Of a DNA stretch of 64,000 nucleotides, positions 28,603 through 37,786 are shown in pieces; positions within the stretch are counted from its first letter, which is position 1, and the number at the start of each line of letters is the position of its first letter. This DNA comes from Bacillus sp. HNG (GTDB lineage Bacteria > Bacillota > Bacilli > Bacillales > Bacillaceae_L), in assembly GCF_003400205.1 (NCBI RefSeq), contig NZ_QUQV01000001.1, positions 310,001 through 374,000 on the forward strand. Reading direction: 5' to 3'. The translations under genes were made by a program, and so were the position numbers. The notes beneath the pieces were generated by a model that saw only the letters and a program-made list of their open reading frames with translations, did not search any database and was not told where the DNA came from.

Positions 28603-30351
28603 TTATCCTCCATGCTCAACAAGTGATTCAAGCTGTTGGCGTTGATACATATCACGATACCATCCTTCTTCCCCCATTAACTCCTCATGCGTACCTCGCT
28701 GAGCAATTTTGCCATCATCTATGACGAGAATTTGATTTGCATGCTGAATTGCACTTAAACGATGTGATGTAATGAAGGTTGTTTTTCCTTCTCGATTTTC
28801 TCGTAAGGCACGTAAGATTTCCTCTTCCGTCTTAGCATCTACTGCTGATAAAGAATCATCAAGAATCAAAATTTCTGGGTTCATTAAGAGTGCCCTAGCA
28901 ATTGAAATACGTTGCTTTTGTCCCCCTGATAAAGATACTCCTCGTTCACCAACAACTGTCTCATATCCTTCTACAAACTGTAAAATATCCTCATGAATAT
29001 TAGCTAGCTTTGCAGCCTCGATAATTTCTGACATGGATGAACCAGGTTTAGCAAACGCAATATTATCGGCAACTGTTGCAGAAAAGAGAAAGTGATCTTG
29101 TGGAACATAACCAATTCCCTTACGCAACGCATCTAATGTAAAAGCTTTAATTTCTTTTTCGCCAATCATAATTTCGCCTGTATAGCCTTCTATTTCGCGA
29201 ATGAAAAGTTTTAACAATGTTGTTTTACCAGCACCAGTCTTCCCAACTATTCCGAGTGTATGGCCACGGTTTAGACTAAAATGAATCTCTTGAAGCGTTT
29301 GCTTAGACTCTCCCAGAAAGGAAAATTGGGAAATGGAATACGTAATATCACCAGATGGTGTCATTTCACTAGCATTTTCATAATCTGTTATTTCCATTGG
29401 TTCAGCAAGGAGACTTGAGACACGGTCATAGGATGCTCTTCCCCGCTCTACTATATTAAACAGCCAACCAAAAGCGAGCAATGGCCATATAAGCAACCCT
29501 AAATAAGTCGTAAAAGTAACCAATTCCCCTAGCGTCATTTCCCCTGAAAGTACATACCTAGAACCAAACACAATAGCTAGGAAGAAGGAAATTCCCACTA
29601 TCAATGAAATAGTCGGATCATATAAAGCATCAACCTTTGCTACAGAAAGATTTTTCCGAACAACATCATCTGACTGTTTTCGGAAAGTTTCGATATCCTC
29701 TTCCTCCTGCCCAAAGGTTTTAATGACTTTAATACCACTCACACTTTCCTGTACTTTATCATTTAGGCTTGAGAATGCTTCTTGTGCTTTATGGAAGTGT
29801 CTATGTAATAGTGTTCCATAATAATTCGTAGATAGAGCCATAAACGGCAATGGAATCAGACAGATTAATGTTAGCTTCCAATTTATTGTTATGGCCATTG
29901 TTAATAGAACAAATCCGCCTGTAGCGAGTGAGTCGACTAGAGTTAACACACCTGAACCAGCCGTTTGCTGTATCGCCTGTAAATCATTTGTCGAATGAGC
30001 CATCAAGTCGCCTATTCTTTTCTTCTGGAAAAAGCTTTGTGACATTTTCGTAAAATGCTCATATAAACGATTCCTTAATAACCTTGCTAGTTTTACAGAT
30101 GAACCAAATATCATGATTCGCCAAAAGAACCGAACGATATAAACGGTACATGCCGTTACCAATAAAATAGCCAGCCATTTAAATAAGATTTCTTTTGTTA
30201 GTGTTCCTTGTGATATATAATCAACGATTAAACCAATTACTTTGGGAGGAACAAGCTCCAGCAAAGCAACAATCAGCAATAAAAAAATACCTGTTATATA
30301 TGATTTTTTCTCCTGCTTAAAAAACCACATTAAATCCTTAAAGATTTTCAT
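28603..30351 (-). CDS. yheI: ABC exporter subunit (YheI/BmrC type)
   Basis: 582 residues: six membrane segments up to about 300, then the ATPase domain with Walker A VGKTGAGKTT, Q-loop YVPQDHF, signature SLSGGQKQR and Walker B ILILDDSLSAVD. Asp replaces the usual catalytic Glu after the Walker B Asp, typical of the degenerate site in heterodimeric exporters. With YheH (3 bases downstream) it would pump drugs or lipids outward. If the frameshift in the partner is real, this half would lack its mate. The ATG at 30351 has GGAGG ahead. I see no bmrB-like attenuator ORF upstream. Confidence 0.9.
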   Translation of the reverse strand: MKIFKDLMWFFKQEKKSYITGIFLLLIVALLELVPPKVIGLIVDYISQGTLTKEILFKWLAILLVTACTVYIVRFFWRIMIFGSSVKLARLLRNRLYEHFTKMSQSFFQKKRIGDLMAHSTNDLQAIQQTAGSGVLTLVDSLATGGFVLLTMAITINWKLTLICLIPLPFMALSTNYYGTLLHRHFHKAQEAFSSLNDKVQESVSGIKVIKTFGQEEEDIETFRKQSDDVVRKNLSVAKVDALYDPTISLIVGISFFLAIVFGSRYVLSGEMTLGELVTFTTYLGLLIWPLLAFGWLFNIVERGRASYDRVSSLLAEPMEITDYENASEMTPSGDITYSISQFSFLGESKQTLQEIHFSLNRGHTLGIVGKTGAGKTTLLKLFIREIEGYTGEIMIGEKEIKAFTLDALRKGIGYVPQDHFLFSATVADNIAFAKPGSSMSEIIEAAKLANIHEDILQFVEGYETVVGERGVSLSGGQKQRISIARALLMNPEILILDDSLSAVDAKTEEEILRALRENREGKTTFITSHRLSAIQHANQILVIDDGKIAQRGTHEELMGEEGWYRDMYQRQQLESLVEHGG

Positions 30352-30622
30352 CTAATAATCCTCCGAAAGACGAAATAAGTGCCATAATAGTTTACCAAAT
30401 TTTTATAATTGTAGGAAGATGGTAACCAAGCTTTTCAAAATGTTTTAAGTGAAAAGAATTATATTTATTTAAAATATCTACTATAATTGGGTTTAGATGA
30501 TAAAGTGAAATATCATTTAGTGAGGGTTTCCTTAATCCCCACCTATACATTTTGCTTTATCTGCATTCTTGAAGTGGGGTCTTACTGCCAATTAATGCGA
30601 GATAAATTTGAGGTGATTGATG
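30352..30622 (+). other. Intergenic region with CCCCAC/GTGGGG stem
   Basis: Between the divergent yheI and VOC genes, CCCCAC at 30537-30542 can pair with GTGGGG at 30574-30579 across 31 bases, followed by TCTTACTGCC. It does not match a riboswitch class that I know. Similar stem-loops occur scattered in Bacillus genomes; I see no second copy in this window. Confidence 0.35.
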
Positions 30623-31012
30623 ATGATTAACTACAAGGAGCTTCACCATGTGAGTTTAACGGTAACGAATCTTGAAAAAGCGAAGGATTTTTACAGCAAT
30701 ATTCTTTGTTTACAAGAAATTGAACGTCCAAATTTCGACTTCCCCGGTGCTTGGTATTCAGTTGGGAATCAACAACTCCATTTAATTGTACTACCTGAAT
30801 CCCAAACGATTCGAAAGGATAAAAGCTTAAGCAGCCGTGAAGGTCATTTTGCATTAAGAGTGGAAAACTATTATGACACACTAAATTGGCTCTCTATGCA
30901 CAATGTAACCGTGCTTGAAAAGCCTGATAGTATTAGTGGTTTTGCCCAAATCTTTTGTGCGGACCCGGATGGAAATTTAATCGAGTTAAATGTGGATCAA
31001 CGTGATTTATAG
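30623..31012 (+). CDS. VOC family (glyoxalase-like) protein
   Basis: 129 residues forming two beta-alpha-beta-beta-beta units: HHVSLTVTNLEKAKDFYSNI with a metal-ligand-like His at the start, HLIVLPE in the middle, HFALRVENYYDTLNWL in the second half, and the final glutamate in PDGNLIELN. Members include glyoxalase I, dioxygenases and fosfomycin-resistance enzymes; which it is cannot be told. The ATG at 30623 has GAGGTGA 6 bases ahead; an ATG three bases earlier is equally in frame. Confidence 0.85.
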   Translation: MINYKELHHVSLTVTNLEKAKDFYSNILCLQEIERPNFDFPGAWYSVGNQQLHLIVLPESQTIRKDKSLSSREGHFALRVENYYDTLNWLSMHNVTVLEKPDSISGFAQIFCADPDGNLIELNVDQRDL

Positions 31013-31056
31013 TCTCGAATACGTAGAAGGACCCTTTTATATTCGGGTCCTTTATT

Positions 31057-31764
31057 TTAATTATCTGTTCCTGGCTCATAGTAATAAGGATCATTTTTAT
31101 GATTTTGTAGTTCATTATTGTCTATAAATAACTCTCCATTTTCAGAATAGGTGGCTAACATAATGTTTTCAACATTTTCACCCGCTTTTCCTACCTCATT
31201 AATGAGCCAGCTTTGCTTTAATTGTAAATATTTTAAATTATGGTAAATGATTTGACCATCCATTATCAGAGGAATAGGAACATATTCTTTTCTTACCCTT
31301 AAATTTAAATCGTTGGGCTGAACTGGACGATATTCTGACTTGGGGATCACACTAATACTTCCCGTTTCCTCCATAGTCGCCATGGCAATATTTTGCGTTT
31401 CCGTAAATCCTTTCACCCTTAAATGTGATAAAAATTCATTCATTGGCCTTCGCACTTTTTTAAGCCCGTTTCGGTCAATATCCCCATTACGAATTAACAC
31501 TGTAGGTCTTTCATATAGAATCCATCTTAATTTATTATGTAAGGATAAACGAATTAAAACTTTGTAAAAAACCACAATTATAACCGCATATGTTAATGCT
31601 TTTCCGATGTGGTCATCTTCTACTGGCATACTTATAATATTTGTTAAAACAAAAATATATAATAAATCAAAAGAATGCATTTGGGATACAGCCTTTTTTC
31701 CCGTTATTCTTAACAACAAATATCCTGCCGTAAAAACAATAAATGCACGAAATATTATTTCCAA
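31057..31764 (-). CDS. YetF/DUF421 family membrane protein
   Basis: 235 residues: two to three membrane segments in the first 80 (FRAFIVFTAGYLLLRITGKK with the conserved RITGKK, then FVLTNIISMP), then soluble domains with LRWILYERPTVLIRNGDID and the conserved NIAMATMEETGSISV. The family is widespread in sporulating Bacillus, where some members take part in spore germination or membrane permeability; the role of this one is unknown. The start is TTG at 31764 with AGGAGAG ahead. Confidence 0.85.
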   Translation of the reverse strand: MEIIFRAFIVFTAGYLLLRITGKKAVSQMHSFDLLYIFVLTNIISMPVEDDHIGKALTYAVIIVVFYKVLIRLSLHNKLRWILYERPTVLIRNGDIDRNGLKKVRRPMNEFLSHLRVKGFTETQNIAMATMEETGSISVIPKSEYRPVQPNDLNLRVRKEYVPIPLIMDGQIIYHNLKYLQLKQSWLINEVGKAGENVENIMLATYSENGELFIDNNELQNHKNDPYYYEPGTDN

Positions 31765-31952
31765 ATTGGTATCTCTCCTAAATAATACATTGGTTGTTAA
31801 GAGGTATTTTATCCAAAAATAGAAGATACAACTATTAATTACCTATACAAAGCTAATTACTAGTTAAGACCGTTTTTACTTTTATCACATTTATCCTTTT
31901 CTACTATCCTGTCTCCGAAAATACCCCGACATAACAATTTCTAAAAACACAA

Positions 31953-32000
31953 AAAGACCACCTTTTTACTGAATCTTTCACCAGTAAAAACGCGGTCTTT
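31953..32000 (-). terminator. Long hairpin upstream of yetF-like gene
   Basis: Outer stem AAAGACC / GGTCTTT and inner stem TTTTTACTG / CAGTAAAAA separated by a 3x3 internal mismatch; T-rich after it on the minus strand. No gene stop is adjacent: the yneF terminator at 32094-32116 comes first. It may end a short leader or small RNA. Confidence 0.5.
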
Positions 32001-32093
32001 GCGAACTCTAGAAAGTAAAACCAAATGTTTATCAAAATGAACGTTTCAGGTTACACTAACTTAACTATTATCCTTAGTTACCAGTGTCAACAA

Positions 32094-32116
32094 AAAACCC
32101 TTTTTGTAAATGGGTT
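32094..32116 (-). terminator. Terminator of sirA-yneF
   Basis: Short stem AACCC / GGGTT followed by TTTTTTG on the minus strand, just after the yneF stop. The stem is short, so read-through is possible. Confidence 0.5.
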
Positions 32117-32122
32117 CTATGC

Positions 32123-32350
32123 TTATTGCTTGTCCATTTGACCGTTCATTGCTTTTAGCATTTGATTGATTTTCTTCTGAGATGGTTTCATACCCATTTG
32201 CATCATCATTACTTTTAGCATTTGCTCATTGATTGGTGGATTTTTCTTTAAGTAATTCATCATGTATTTACGTGCAATAAAAAATCCTAATGCAACGCCA
32301 CCAAGTAAAGCTACCACGATTAGTAAGATAGCTAACCATATTTGCATCAT
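32123..32350 (-). CDS. yneF: UPF0154 family membrane protein YneF
   Basis: 75 residues: one membrane segment at about 4-25 ([20 protein letters not shown]), then the family signature [20 protein letters not shown] and [14 protein letters not shown]. Function unknown. I take the ATG at 32350 with GGAGGAAG ahead; the next codon is also ATG. It follows sirA as in B. subtilis. Confidence 0.92.
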   Translation of the reverse strand: MMQIWLAILLIVVALLGGVALGFFIARKYMMNYLKKNPPINEQMLKVMMMQMGMKPSQKKINQMLKAMNGQMDKQ

Positions 32351-32437
32351 ACAAAAACTTCCTCCTTCATGTTGTCTCATTACAGTGTACTAAACCAATA
32401 GCAATTATACAATATTTGTTTTATGTTTTCCTAGTCC

Positions 32438-32878
32438 TTAGACAAACTTTCTTTCCTTTATTGGATTTAACCACCCATATTTATTGGCAGAAAAGTCCAT
32501 TGCTAAAAAACATCGGTCATATTTACGGAGGATTTCAAAAAAGGCAGTTTCTGCCTCAAAACTTCCAGTTGATTGAAGATGGATATAATCATTATGTATG
32601 GTTAGTTTTGCATAGCTATTAAATTCATTCCATTCTATCGTGTGCATATGACTTTGGCGTTGATAATAGGAATAATGAGCAAGGATTGATTCAATTTTTT
32701 GTTGGATGCGTATTGTTGGAATTGACCTTGTAATGAACTCTATTTGTTTATATAAGATTTGTTTCCGCTCTTGTTTGGATTGGTTATATTCTAAAAACAA
32801 ATGATAGATTAGTGATTCACGCCCAAAGTAATGAGTGGCAAATTCTTCTTCTATTAAATAGATGTAATACTCTCTCAT
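32438..32878 (-). CDS. sirA: Sporulation inhibitor of replication SirA (YneE)
   Basis: 146 residues, near B. subtilis SirA (148). The family start REYYIYLIEEEFATHYFGRE and end FLAMDFSANKYGWLNPIKER are clear. SirA is made when Spo0A is active and binds domain I of DnaA to stop new rounds of replication at the start of sporulation. The ATG at 32878 has GGGAGG 8 bases ahead; an in-frame upstream start lacks a site. It lies between tkt and yneF, the same order as in B. subtilis. I found no convincing 0A box by eye. Confidence 0.92.
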   Translation of the reverse strand: MREYYIYLIEEEFATHYFGRESLIYHLFLEYNQSKQERKQILYKQIEFITRSIPTIRIQQKIESILAHYSYYQRQSHMHTIEWNEFNSYAKLTIHNDYIHLQSTGSFEAETAFFEILRKYDRCFLAMDFSANKYGWLNPIKERKFV

Positions 32879-32990
32879 ACTCTTTCCTCCCAATACTATC
32901 GATATTGAATAGTATATTCGAAAGAGTCTGTGTTTTTTGTCTGAAACTGGAGTAAGAATCGTCTAGTTTTGTCGAAATTGGTGTTTTATA

Positions 32991-33020
32991 AGAAAAGGGG
33001 TCGGATTCGACCCCTTTTCT
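32991..33020 (-). terminator. Terminator of tkt
   Basis: 13-bp perfect stem AGAAAAGGGGTCG / CGACCCCTTTTCT with the loop GATT. Confidence 0.9.
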
Positions 33021-33024
33021 TACG

Positions 33025-35028
33025 TTATTGAAGTAATTGCTTCACTCGATTTACGACATTTTCAACTGAGAACCCATATTCTTTCATCACAATTTCACCT
33101 GGTGCAGAAGCACCGAATTCGTGGATACCGAGGATATCTCCCTCATCTCCAGTGTATCTCTCCCAACCAAGGGGTGTTGCCATTTCAATGGCCAATCGTT
33201 TTTTTACGTTTTTAGGAATAACGGATTCCTTATACTCAGTTGATTGTGCCTCGAAACGGTCCCATGATGGCATACTTACTACGGATACCTCAATATTTTC
33301 GTCAGCAAGTTGTTTTTGTGCTTCTACAGCAAGACTTACTTCAGATCCTGTTGCTAAAAGTAAAGCTGCCGGTTGTCCAGATTTTGCAGGTGATACTACA
33401 TATGCGCCTTTTGATACACCTTCATACGCATTTTCAACTGTTCCTTCTAGAGTAGGTAAGTTTTGTCTTGTTAAAATAAGTGCAGTAGGAACATCTTTTG
33501 ATTCAATGGCTACTCTCCATGCTGCCGCTGTTTCATTTCCATCAGCTGGTCGTATCACTGATAAATTGGGCATCGCTCTTAATGCGGGTAGTTGTTCAAC
33601 AGGCTCATGTGTTGGTCCATCTTCACCAACTGCAATGCTGTCATGTGTAAACACATAGGTGACTGGAACTTTCATTAATGCAGCAAGTCTTATCGCTGGT
33701 CGCAAATAATCAGAAAACACGAAGAATGTTCCACCAAATACTTTTAGTCCGCCATGGAGAGCCATTCCGTTCAAGGCCGCACCCATTGCAAATTCGCGAA
33801 CTCCAAACCAAATATTGCGCCCACTATAATCATTTGGCATAAAATCAGCAGCATCTTTTATCATTGTTTTATTAGAACCAGCCAAATCAGCAGAACCACC
33901 AAAGAATTGTGGCACACTATTTGCGATTGCATTTAATGCCTCACCAGATGACGCACGTGTTGCAAGTTTCTTACCTACTTCATAGACTGGTAACGTCTTT
34001 TCCCAACCCTCAGGTAGCCTACAATCTATCGCCATTTCTAGTTGTTTTCCAAGCTCTGTATTGCTTTCTTTATAATTGTTAAACAATTTGTTCCATTCTT
34101 GCTCACTTTGTTCGCCAGCCTTTTTCACGGTTTCTTCAAAATGTTTATAGACCTCGCTAGGTACATGGAAGTCATTTTCAAATGTCCAATTATATGCTTC
34201 TTTTGTTAATTTTAATTCATCAGCACCTAATGGCTCACCATGTGCTTTTGATTTACCAGCACGATTAGGAGAACCATAGCCAATTGTTGTTCGAACCTCG
34301 ATAAGTGTCGGACGGGTTAAATCTCCTTTTGCTTCCTCAATTGCCTTATCAATCGCATCAACATCATTCCCATTTTCCACACGAAGATACTGCCAACCAT
34401 AGGCCTTATAGCGTTGTTCAATAGATTCAGAAAAAGCCTGATCCAGATCACCATCTAAAGAAATATCATTTGAATCATATAAAACAATTAAACGCCCTAA
34501 TTTTAAGTGACCAGCTAGTGATGAAGCTTCTCCTGAAACACCCTCCATTAAGTCACCATCTCCACAGATGGCATATGTAAAATGGTTTACAATTTCAAAG
34601 GAGTCTTTATTGTAAACACCTGCTAAATGACGCTCGGCCATCGCCATCCCAACAGCCATAGCGATACCTTGCCCGAGCGGACCTGTTGTTGCATCAACAC
34701 CCGCTGTATGCCCATATTCAGGATGCCCCGGTGTTTTGCTTCCCCATTGACGAAATTGCTTTAAGTCATCGATTGTTAAGTCATAGCCTGATAAGTGAAG
34801 CATGCTGTACAATAGTGCCGACCCATGTCCCGCTGAGAGAACAAAGCGGTCACGATTAAACCATTTTGGATTTTTTGGATTGTGCTTCATATGTCTGGTC
34901 CATAGAGTATATGTCATTGGAGCTGCCCCCATTGGCATCCCTGGGTGACCTGAATTTGCTTTTTCAACAGCATCGATCGAAAGTGTTCGAATCGACGCAA
35001 TCGACAAGTCAGTAATTGAATTCGTCAT
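33025..35028 (-). CDS. tkt: Transketolase
   Basis: TPP enzyme of the non-oxidative pentose phosphate pathway that moves two-carbon units between sugar phosphates. 667 residues, the usual length. [14 protein letters not shown] is near the start, the TPP/metal motif [13 protein letters not shown] near 155-170, and the pyrimidine-domain motif [15 protein letters not shown] near 465. No signal or extra domain. The ATG at 35028 has AAGGATG ahead. It lies between ynzC and sirA, as in B. subtilis. Confidence 0.97.
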   Translation of the reverse strand: MTNSITDLSIASIRTLSIDAVEKANSGHPGMPMGAAPMTYTLWTRHMKHNPKNPKWFNRDRFVLSAGHGSALLYSMLHLSGYDLTIDDLKQFRQWGSKTPGHPEYGHTAGVDATTGPLGQGIAMAVGMAMAERHLAGVYNKDSFEIVNHFTYAICGDGDLMEGVSGEASSLAGHLKLGRLIVLYDSNDISLDGDLDQAFSESIEQRYKAYGWQYLRVENGNDVDAIDKAIEEAKGDLTRPTLIEVRTTIGYGSPNRAGKSKAHGEPLGADELKLTKEAYNWTFENDFHVPSEVYKHFEETVKKAGEQSEQEWNKLFNNYKESNTELGKQLEMAIDCRLPEGWEKTLPVYEVGKKLATRASSGEALNAIANSVPQFFGGSADLAGSNKTMIKDAADFMPNDYSGRNIWFGVREFAMGAALNGMALHGGLKVFGGTFFVFSDYLRPAIRLAALMKVPVTYVFTHDSIAVGEDGPTHEPVEQLPALRAMPNLSVIRPADGNETAAAWRVAIESKDVPTALILTRQNLPTLEGTVENAYEGVSKGAYVVSPAKSGQPAALLLATGSEVSLAVEAQKQLADENIEVSVVSMPSWDRFEAQSTEYKESVIPKNVKKRLAIEMATPLGWERYTGDEGDILGIHEFGASAPGEIVMKEYGFSVENVVNRVKQLLQ

Positions 35029-35085
35029 AAAACAAACATCCTTTCAAATAATTAGTCGGTTCTTATGTAGTATGCACCAAAAAAA

Positions 35086-35114
35086 AAGAATACATAGAAA
35101 TCTATGTATTCTTT
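35086..35114 (-). terminator. Terminator of ynzC
   Basis: 14-bp perfect stem AAAGAATACATAGA / TCTATGTATTCTTT with a very small loop, then a T-run on the minus strand. Confidence 0.85.
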
Positions 35115-35115
35115 G

Positions 35116-35346
35116 TTAATGCAATCTTTTCCGTTTGCTCTCTTTTAATTTTTCGGGAGTTACATCATTACCCTTTGGGTCTACGACCGTTACCGAATGT
35201 AAGGTGTTTGTCATTGAATTTCTAAAAACACGTAAATACTCTTGTCGCAGCTCTTGTTGTTCTTCTTTTTCTTTATCCGAAAGACCAACAGACTTTGCTT
35301 TTTTTGCAAGAGCATTGATCCGATTAAGTTTATCTTTTGAAAGCAT
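35116..35346 (-). CDS. ynzC: DUF896 protein YnzC
   Basis: 76 residues, all helical and strongly charged: KLNRINALAKKAKSVGLSDK, EEQQELRQEYLRVFRNSMTN and VDPKGNDVTPEKLKESK are the family signatures. In B. subtilis it is the last gene of the LexA-controlled yneA-yneB-ynzC operon. Here it follows the 28-residue peptide by 87 bases with no terminator between, so it is probably SOS-induced too. yneB, a resolvase-like recombinase, is missing from this place. Function unknown. Confidence 0.93.
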   Translation of the reverse strand: MLSKDKLNRINALAKKAKSVGLSDKEKEEQQELRQEYLRVFRNSMTNTLHSVTVVDPKGNDVTPEKLKESKRKRLH

Positions 35347-35433
35347 CGTATTTCTCCTTGTTTCATCTTTTCTAAATCATAGTTCATAGTACTAAATGAA
35401 AAGAATTTTTACAAGTATTCCACTTTGCTTAAC

Positions 35434-35520
35434 TTAGCTAGCAGTGATAAAAACCATTCCCATACTTAATAAAACAAATAAGACATAATAGATAAATCCA
35501 CTTTGTAATTTTTTCAACAT
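35434..35520 (-). CDS. 28-residue single-span membrane peptide in the yneA position
   Basis: A short gene with ATG at 35520 and GTAGGAGTGG ahead of it. The product starts MLKKLQSG and then has one hydrophobic span of about 18 residues (IYYVLFVLLSMGMVFI), ending TAS. It has no LysM domain, unlike B. subtilis YneA (about 105 residues: a membrane segment plus LysM), and nothing after the stop codes for one. A SigA promoter with a LexA box in its spacer lies directly upstream, and ynzC follows. I infer an SOS-induced membrane peptide, perhaps a cell-division inhibitor like the 29-residue SidA of Caulobacter; this is not shown. Confidence 0.65.
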   Translation of the reverse strand: MLKKLQSGFIYYVLFVLLSMGMVFITAS

Positions 35521-35538
35521 GTTATTTCCACTCCTACA

Positions 35539-35551
35539 GAATGTTTGTTCG
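35539..35551. promoter_or_regulatory. Weak LexA-like box downstream of the SOS peptide promoter
   Basis: GAATGTTTGTTCG resembles GAAC-N4-GTTC with one mismatch. It lies between the promoter and the start codon of the peptide gene. Confidence 0.4.
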
Positions 35552-35565
35552 TATTTTATGTTTTT

Positions 35566-35595
35566 ATTATAAACCGAACAAATGTTTTGTGTCAA
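35566..35595 (-). promoter_or_regulatory. SigA promoter with LexA box for the SOS peptide
   Basis: On the minus strand, TTGACA (35590-35595) and TATAAT (35566-35571) are perfect consensus hexamers 18 bases apart. The LexA box CGAACAAATGTTTTG (35575-35589, plus-strand reading) fills the spacer. Confidence 0.85.
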
Positions 35596-35603
35596 CAAAA
35601 ATT

Positions 35604-35643
35604 CGAACTTATGTTTGTATAATAAAATAAAACATGCTATACT
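35604..35643 (+). promoter_or_regulatory. lexA promoter with LexA box
   Basis: The LexA box CGAACTTATGTTTG (35604-35617) overlaps a -35 TTGTAT (35615-35620); the extended -10 TGCTATACT ends at 35643 with a 17-base spacer. This fits autoregulation of lexA. Confidence 0.7.
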
Positions 35644-35750
35644 CTACTTAAGAATTTAGGTTTTTGTCGGACAGACACATGCTTAAAAACCGAACATGAT
35701 GAAGCGAGAATTTAATACATATAAAAAAATAAATAAGGGGATGAGTGTAG

Positions 35751-36377
35751 ATGACGACAAAGCTTTCAAAAAGACAGCAGGACATATTGAATTATATTAA
35801 ACAGGAAGTAAAAGATAAGGGCTACCCACCTTCAGTAAGGGAGATTGGAGAGGCAGTTGGGTTAGCATCGAGTTCAACAGTTCATGGCCATTTGTCCAGA
35901 CTTGAAAGTAAAGGTTTGATAAGAAGAGACCCAACAAAGCCTCGTGCCATTGAAATATTACAGGCTGATACAAATGATACAATTCCAACTGCAAATGTTG
36001 TGAATGTCCCTGTCATCGGTAAGGTTACAGCGGGTCAACCAATCACAGCCATTGAAAATATTGAAGAGTATTTTCCACTACCTGATCGATTTGCTGCGCA
36101 CGATGATCAAATCTTCATGCTTGAGATTATGGGTGACAGTATGATTGAAGCGGGTATTCTAGATGGAGACTACGTTATTGTTAAACAACAGCATTCAGCA
36201 AACAATGGGGATATTGTTGTTGCAATGACAGAAGAAGATGAAGCAACTGTAAAACGCTTCTTTAAAGAAAAAGACCATATTCGACTACAGCCAGAAAACT
36301 CAATGCTCGAACCGATTATTTTAAAAAATGTATCCATTCTTGGAAAAGTTATCGGTGTATACCGCACAATCCATTAA
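35751..36377 (+). CDS. lexA: SOS repressor LexA
   Basis: Represses DNA-damage genes; RecA filaments trigger self-cleavage. 208 residues: winged-helix domain at 1-65 ([20 protein letters not shown]), cleavage site Ala94-Gly95 (VTAGQP), and catalytic Ser130 (GDSMIEAG) and Lys168 (TVKRF). The ATG at 35751 follows AAGGGGATGAG. It is divergent from the SOS peptide gene, with LexA boxes between, and ends in a strong terminator. Confidence 0.97.
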   Translation: MTTKLSKRQQDILNYIKQEVKDKGYPPSVREIGEAVGLASSSTVHGHLSRLESKGLIRRDPTKPRAIEILQADTNDTIPTANVVNVPVIGKVTAGQPITAIENIEEYFPLPDRFAAHDDQIFMLEIMGDSMIEAGILDGDYVIVKQQHSANNGDIVVAMTEEDEATVKRFFKEKDHIRLQPENSMLEPIILKNVSILGKVIGVYRTIH

Positions 36378-36383
36378 ATATGC

Positions 36384-36417
36384 AAAGGAACATTTCTTCA
36401 TTGAAATGTTCCTTTTT
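36384..36417 (+). terminator. Terminator of lexA
   Basis: Stem AAAGGAACATTTC / GAAATGTTCCTTT with a 6-base loop and a T-run. Confidence 0.85.
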
Positions 36418-36430
36418 AATTTAGAATTTT

Positions 36431-37372
36431 TTATTTTCCCCAACGAAGTGCAATGCTTCCCCAACCAAGCCCAGCACCATACCCTGCTAGGATAACTAAA
36501 TCTCCGTCTTTTATATTTTTATTTTTGACTTCTTCATATAAACCAATGCCTATTGTTGGAGCGGAAGAATTTCCATAATGTTGTATCGTTTTTGTATGTA
36601 CTTTTTCTTTTGGAAACCCCAAAGTTTCAATTCCCTTTTCGATGATACGAAGGTTAGATTGATGTGGAATTATAAAATCAACATCAGATAAGGCAAGGTT
36701 TGAAACTTCAAGAGCTTTATTGACTGCATAAGGAAATTTTTCAACCGCGAATTCAAAAACGGCCCTTCCATCCATGAAAATGTTTTTCTTTTCAGTTAGA
36801 TGTAGGTATTTGCCACCACTTCCGTCCATTTGCATATTAATGCCGAGAATACCTTTTCCATCAGACACTCTTCCGAGAACAACTGCGGATGCTCCGTCAG
36901 CAAAAATCAAAGCCGTTTTTTTATCCATCGGATCAAGCAAAGTGGAACATTTATCTACAGCAACTACCAGCACATTTTGATAAAGTCCTGTTTGAACAAA
37001 TTGCGCCCCTGTTGATAATGCAGTGATAAAACTTGCACATCCTGAATGAAGATCAAGACCCGCGCAGACTTTAGCTCCAATTTGGTCTTGTACAAGTGCT
37101 GCTGTGATGTGTGTATCGTGTGTATTTGTTCCGATAATGACTAAATCAATAATACTTGGATCGATACCAGCATCTTCAATCGCCCTTTTCCCTGCAATTA
37201 CAGACATTTCAGTAAGTGATGTTTCAGTTTTTTCGTATCGTCTTTCCAAAATTCCAGTTTTTCTTACAATTTCTTCTTCTTGGATACCAAAACGTTTTGC
37301 AATTTCCTTATTGGTAATAATTTTTTCTGGAATATTGACTCCAATTCCTAAAATACCTGCATTGTAATTCAT
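36431..37372 (-). CDS. 3-oxoacyl-ACP synthase III family protein (FabH-like)
   Basis: 313 residues, a KAS III-type thiolase fold with the complete triad Cys112 (SGCASF), His237 (IPHQSN) and Asn268 (HYGNSSA). FabH starts fatty acid synthesis by joining acyl-CoA to malonyl-ACP. It stands alone, away from fab genes and without an acyl carrier protein nearby, so it may be an extra FabH or an enzyme making a special acyl product. The ATG at 37372 follows AGGAGG. It is between lexA and glnA, where B. subtilis has other genes. Confidence 0.85.
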   Translation of the reverse strand: MNYNAGILGIGVNIPEKIITNKEIAKRFGIQEEEIVRKTGILERRYEKTETSLTEMSVIAGKRAIEDAGIDPSIIDLVIIGTNTHDTHITAALVQDQIGAKVCAGLDLHSGCASFITALSTGAQFVQTGLYQNVLVVAVDKCSTLLDPMDKKTALIFADGASAVVLGRVSDGKGILGINMQMDGSGGKYLHLTEKKNIFMDGRAVFEFAVEKFPYAVNKALEVSNLALSDVDFIIPHQSNLRIIEKGIETLGFPKEKVHTKTIQHYGNSSAPTIGIGLYEEVKNKNIKDGDLVILAGYGAGLGWGSIALRWGK

Positions 37373-37623
37373 TTAAATATCCTCCTAAAACAATGGTATA
37401 AAGTCAAATGCAAACATATAAGAGATTCTCGTTTATTACCTGTAATACCTTCTTTCACTAAAACCTTATTCATCGTAAATTTTATAATCATGTGTTTCAT
37501 CTTCTTCCGTTAGCTATATTACTATTTTCATTTATAAACGGTTGAATGAAAGTGTTCTAAAAAGGGGAAGTTGCTGCTCTACGACGGAGTAACGTGGACT
37601 CGATTAAAGGAAGGAATATATTT

Positions 37624-37746
37624 GTGAAATTTCTCTACTCCCAACAGGATTGGATTGATGAATTATTTGGCGATACAAAAAACATAGTACTTCAAAATTT
37701 GGGTGAACGGAAAATCATCAATTCAGTTCCTTCCATTTTCCGCTAA
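37624..37746 (+). CDS. Possible 40-residue ORF of unknown function
   Basis: GTG at 37624 with AAGGAAGG ahead, ending TAA 37744-37746. The product reads KFLYSQQDWIDELFGDTK, a short acidic part, then a basic end. I do not recognise it. It could be a remnant of a larger gene or chance; the strand is opposite to glnA and no promoter is evident. The rest of 37373-37786 shows only the glnA terminator. Confidence 0.25.
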   Translation: MKFLYSQQDWIDELFGDTKNIVLQNLGERKIINSVPSIFR

Positions 37747-37749
37747 AAA

Positions 37750-37779
37750 GAACCCTTAACACAACAATGTCAAGGGTTC
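37750..37779 (-). terminator. Terminator of glnR-glnA
   Basis: Stem GAACCCTTAACA / TGTCAAGGGTTC with one mismatch, just after the glnA stop. Confidence 0.8.
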
Positions 37780-37786
37780 ATTCTTA

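Noticed and set aside
36431-37372. Biosynthetic gene cluster around the KAS III gene
   Set aside because: Neighbours are lexA, glnA and glnR; no carrier protein, synthase or tailoring gene is nearby.
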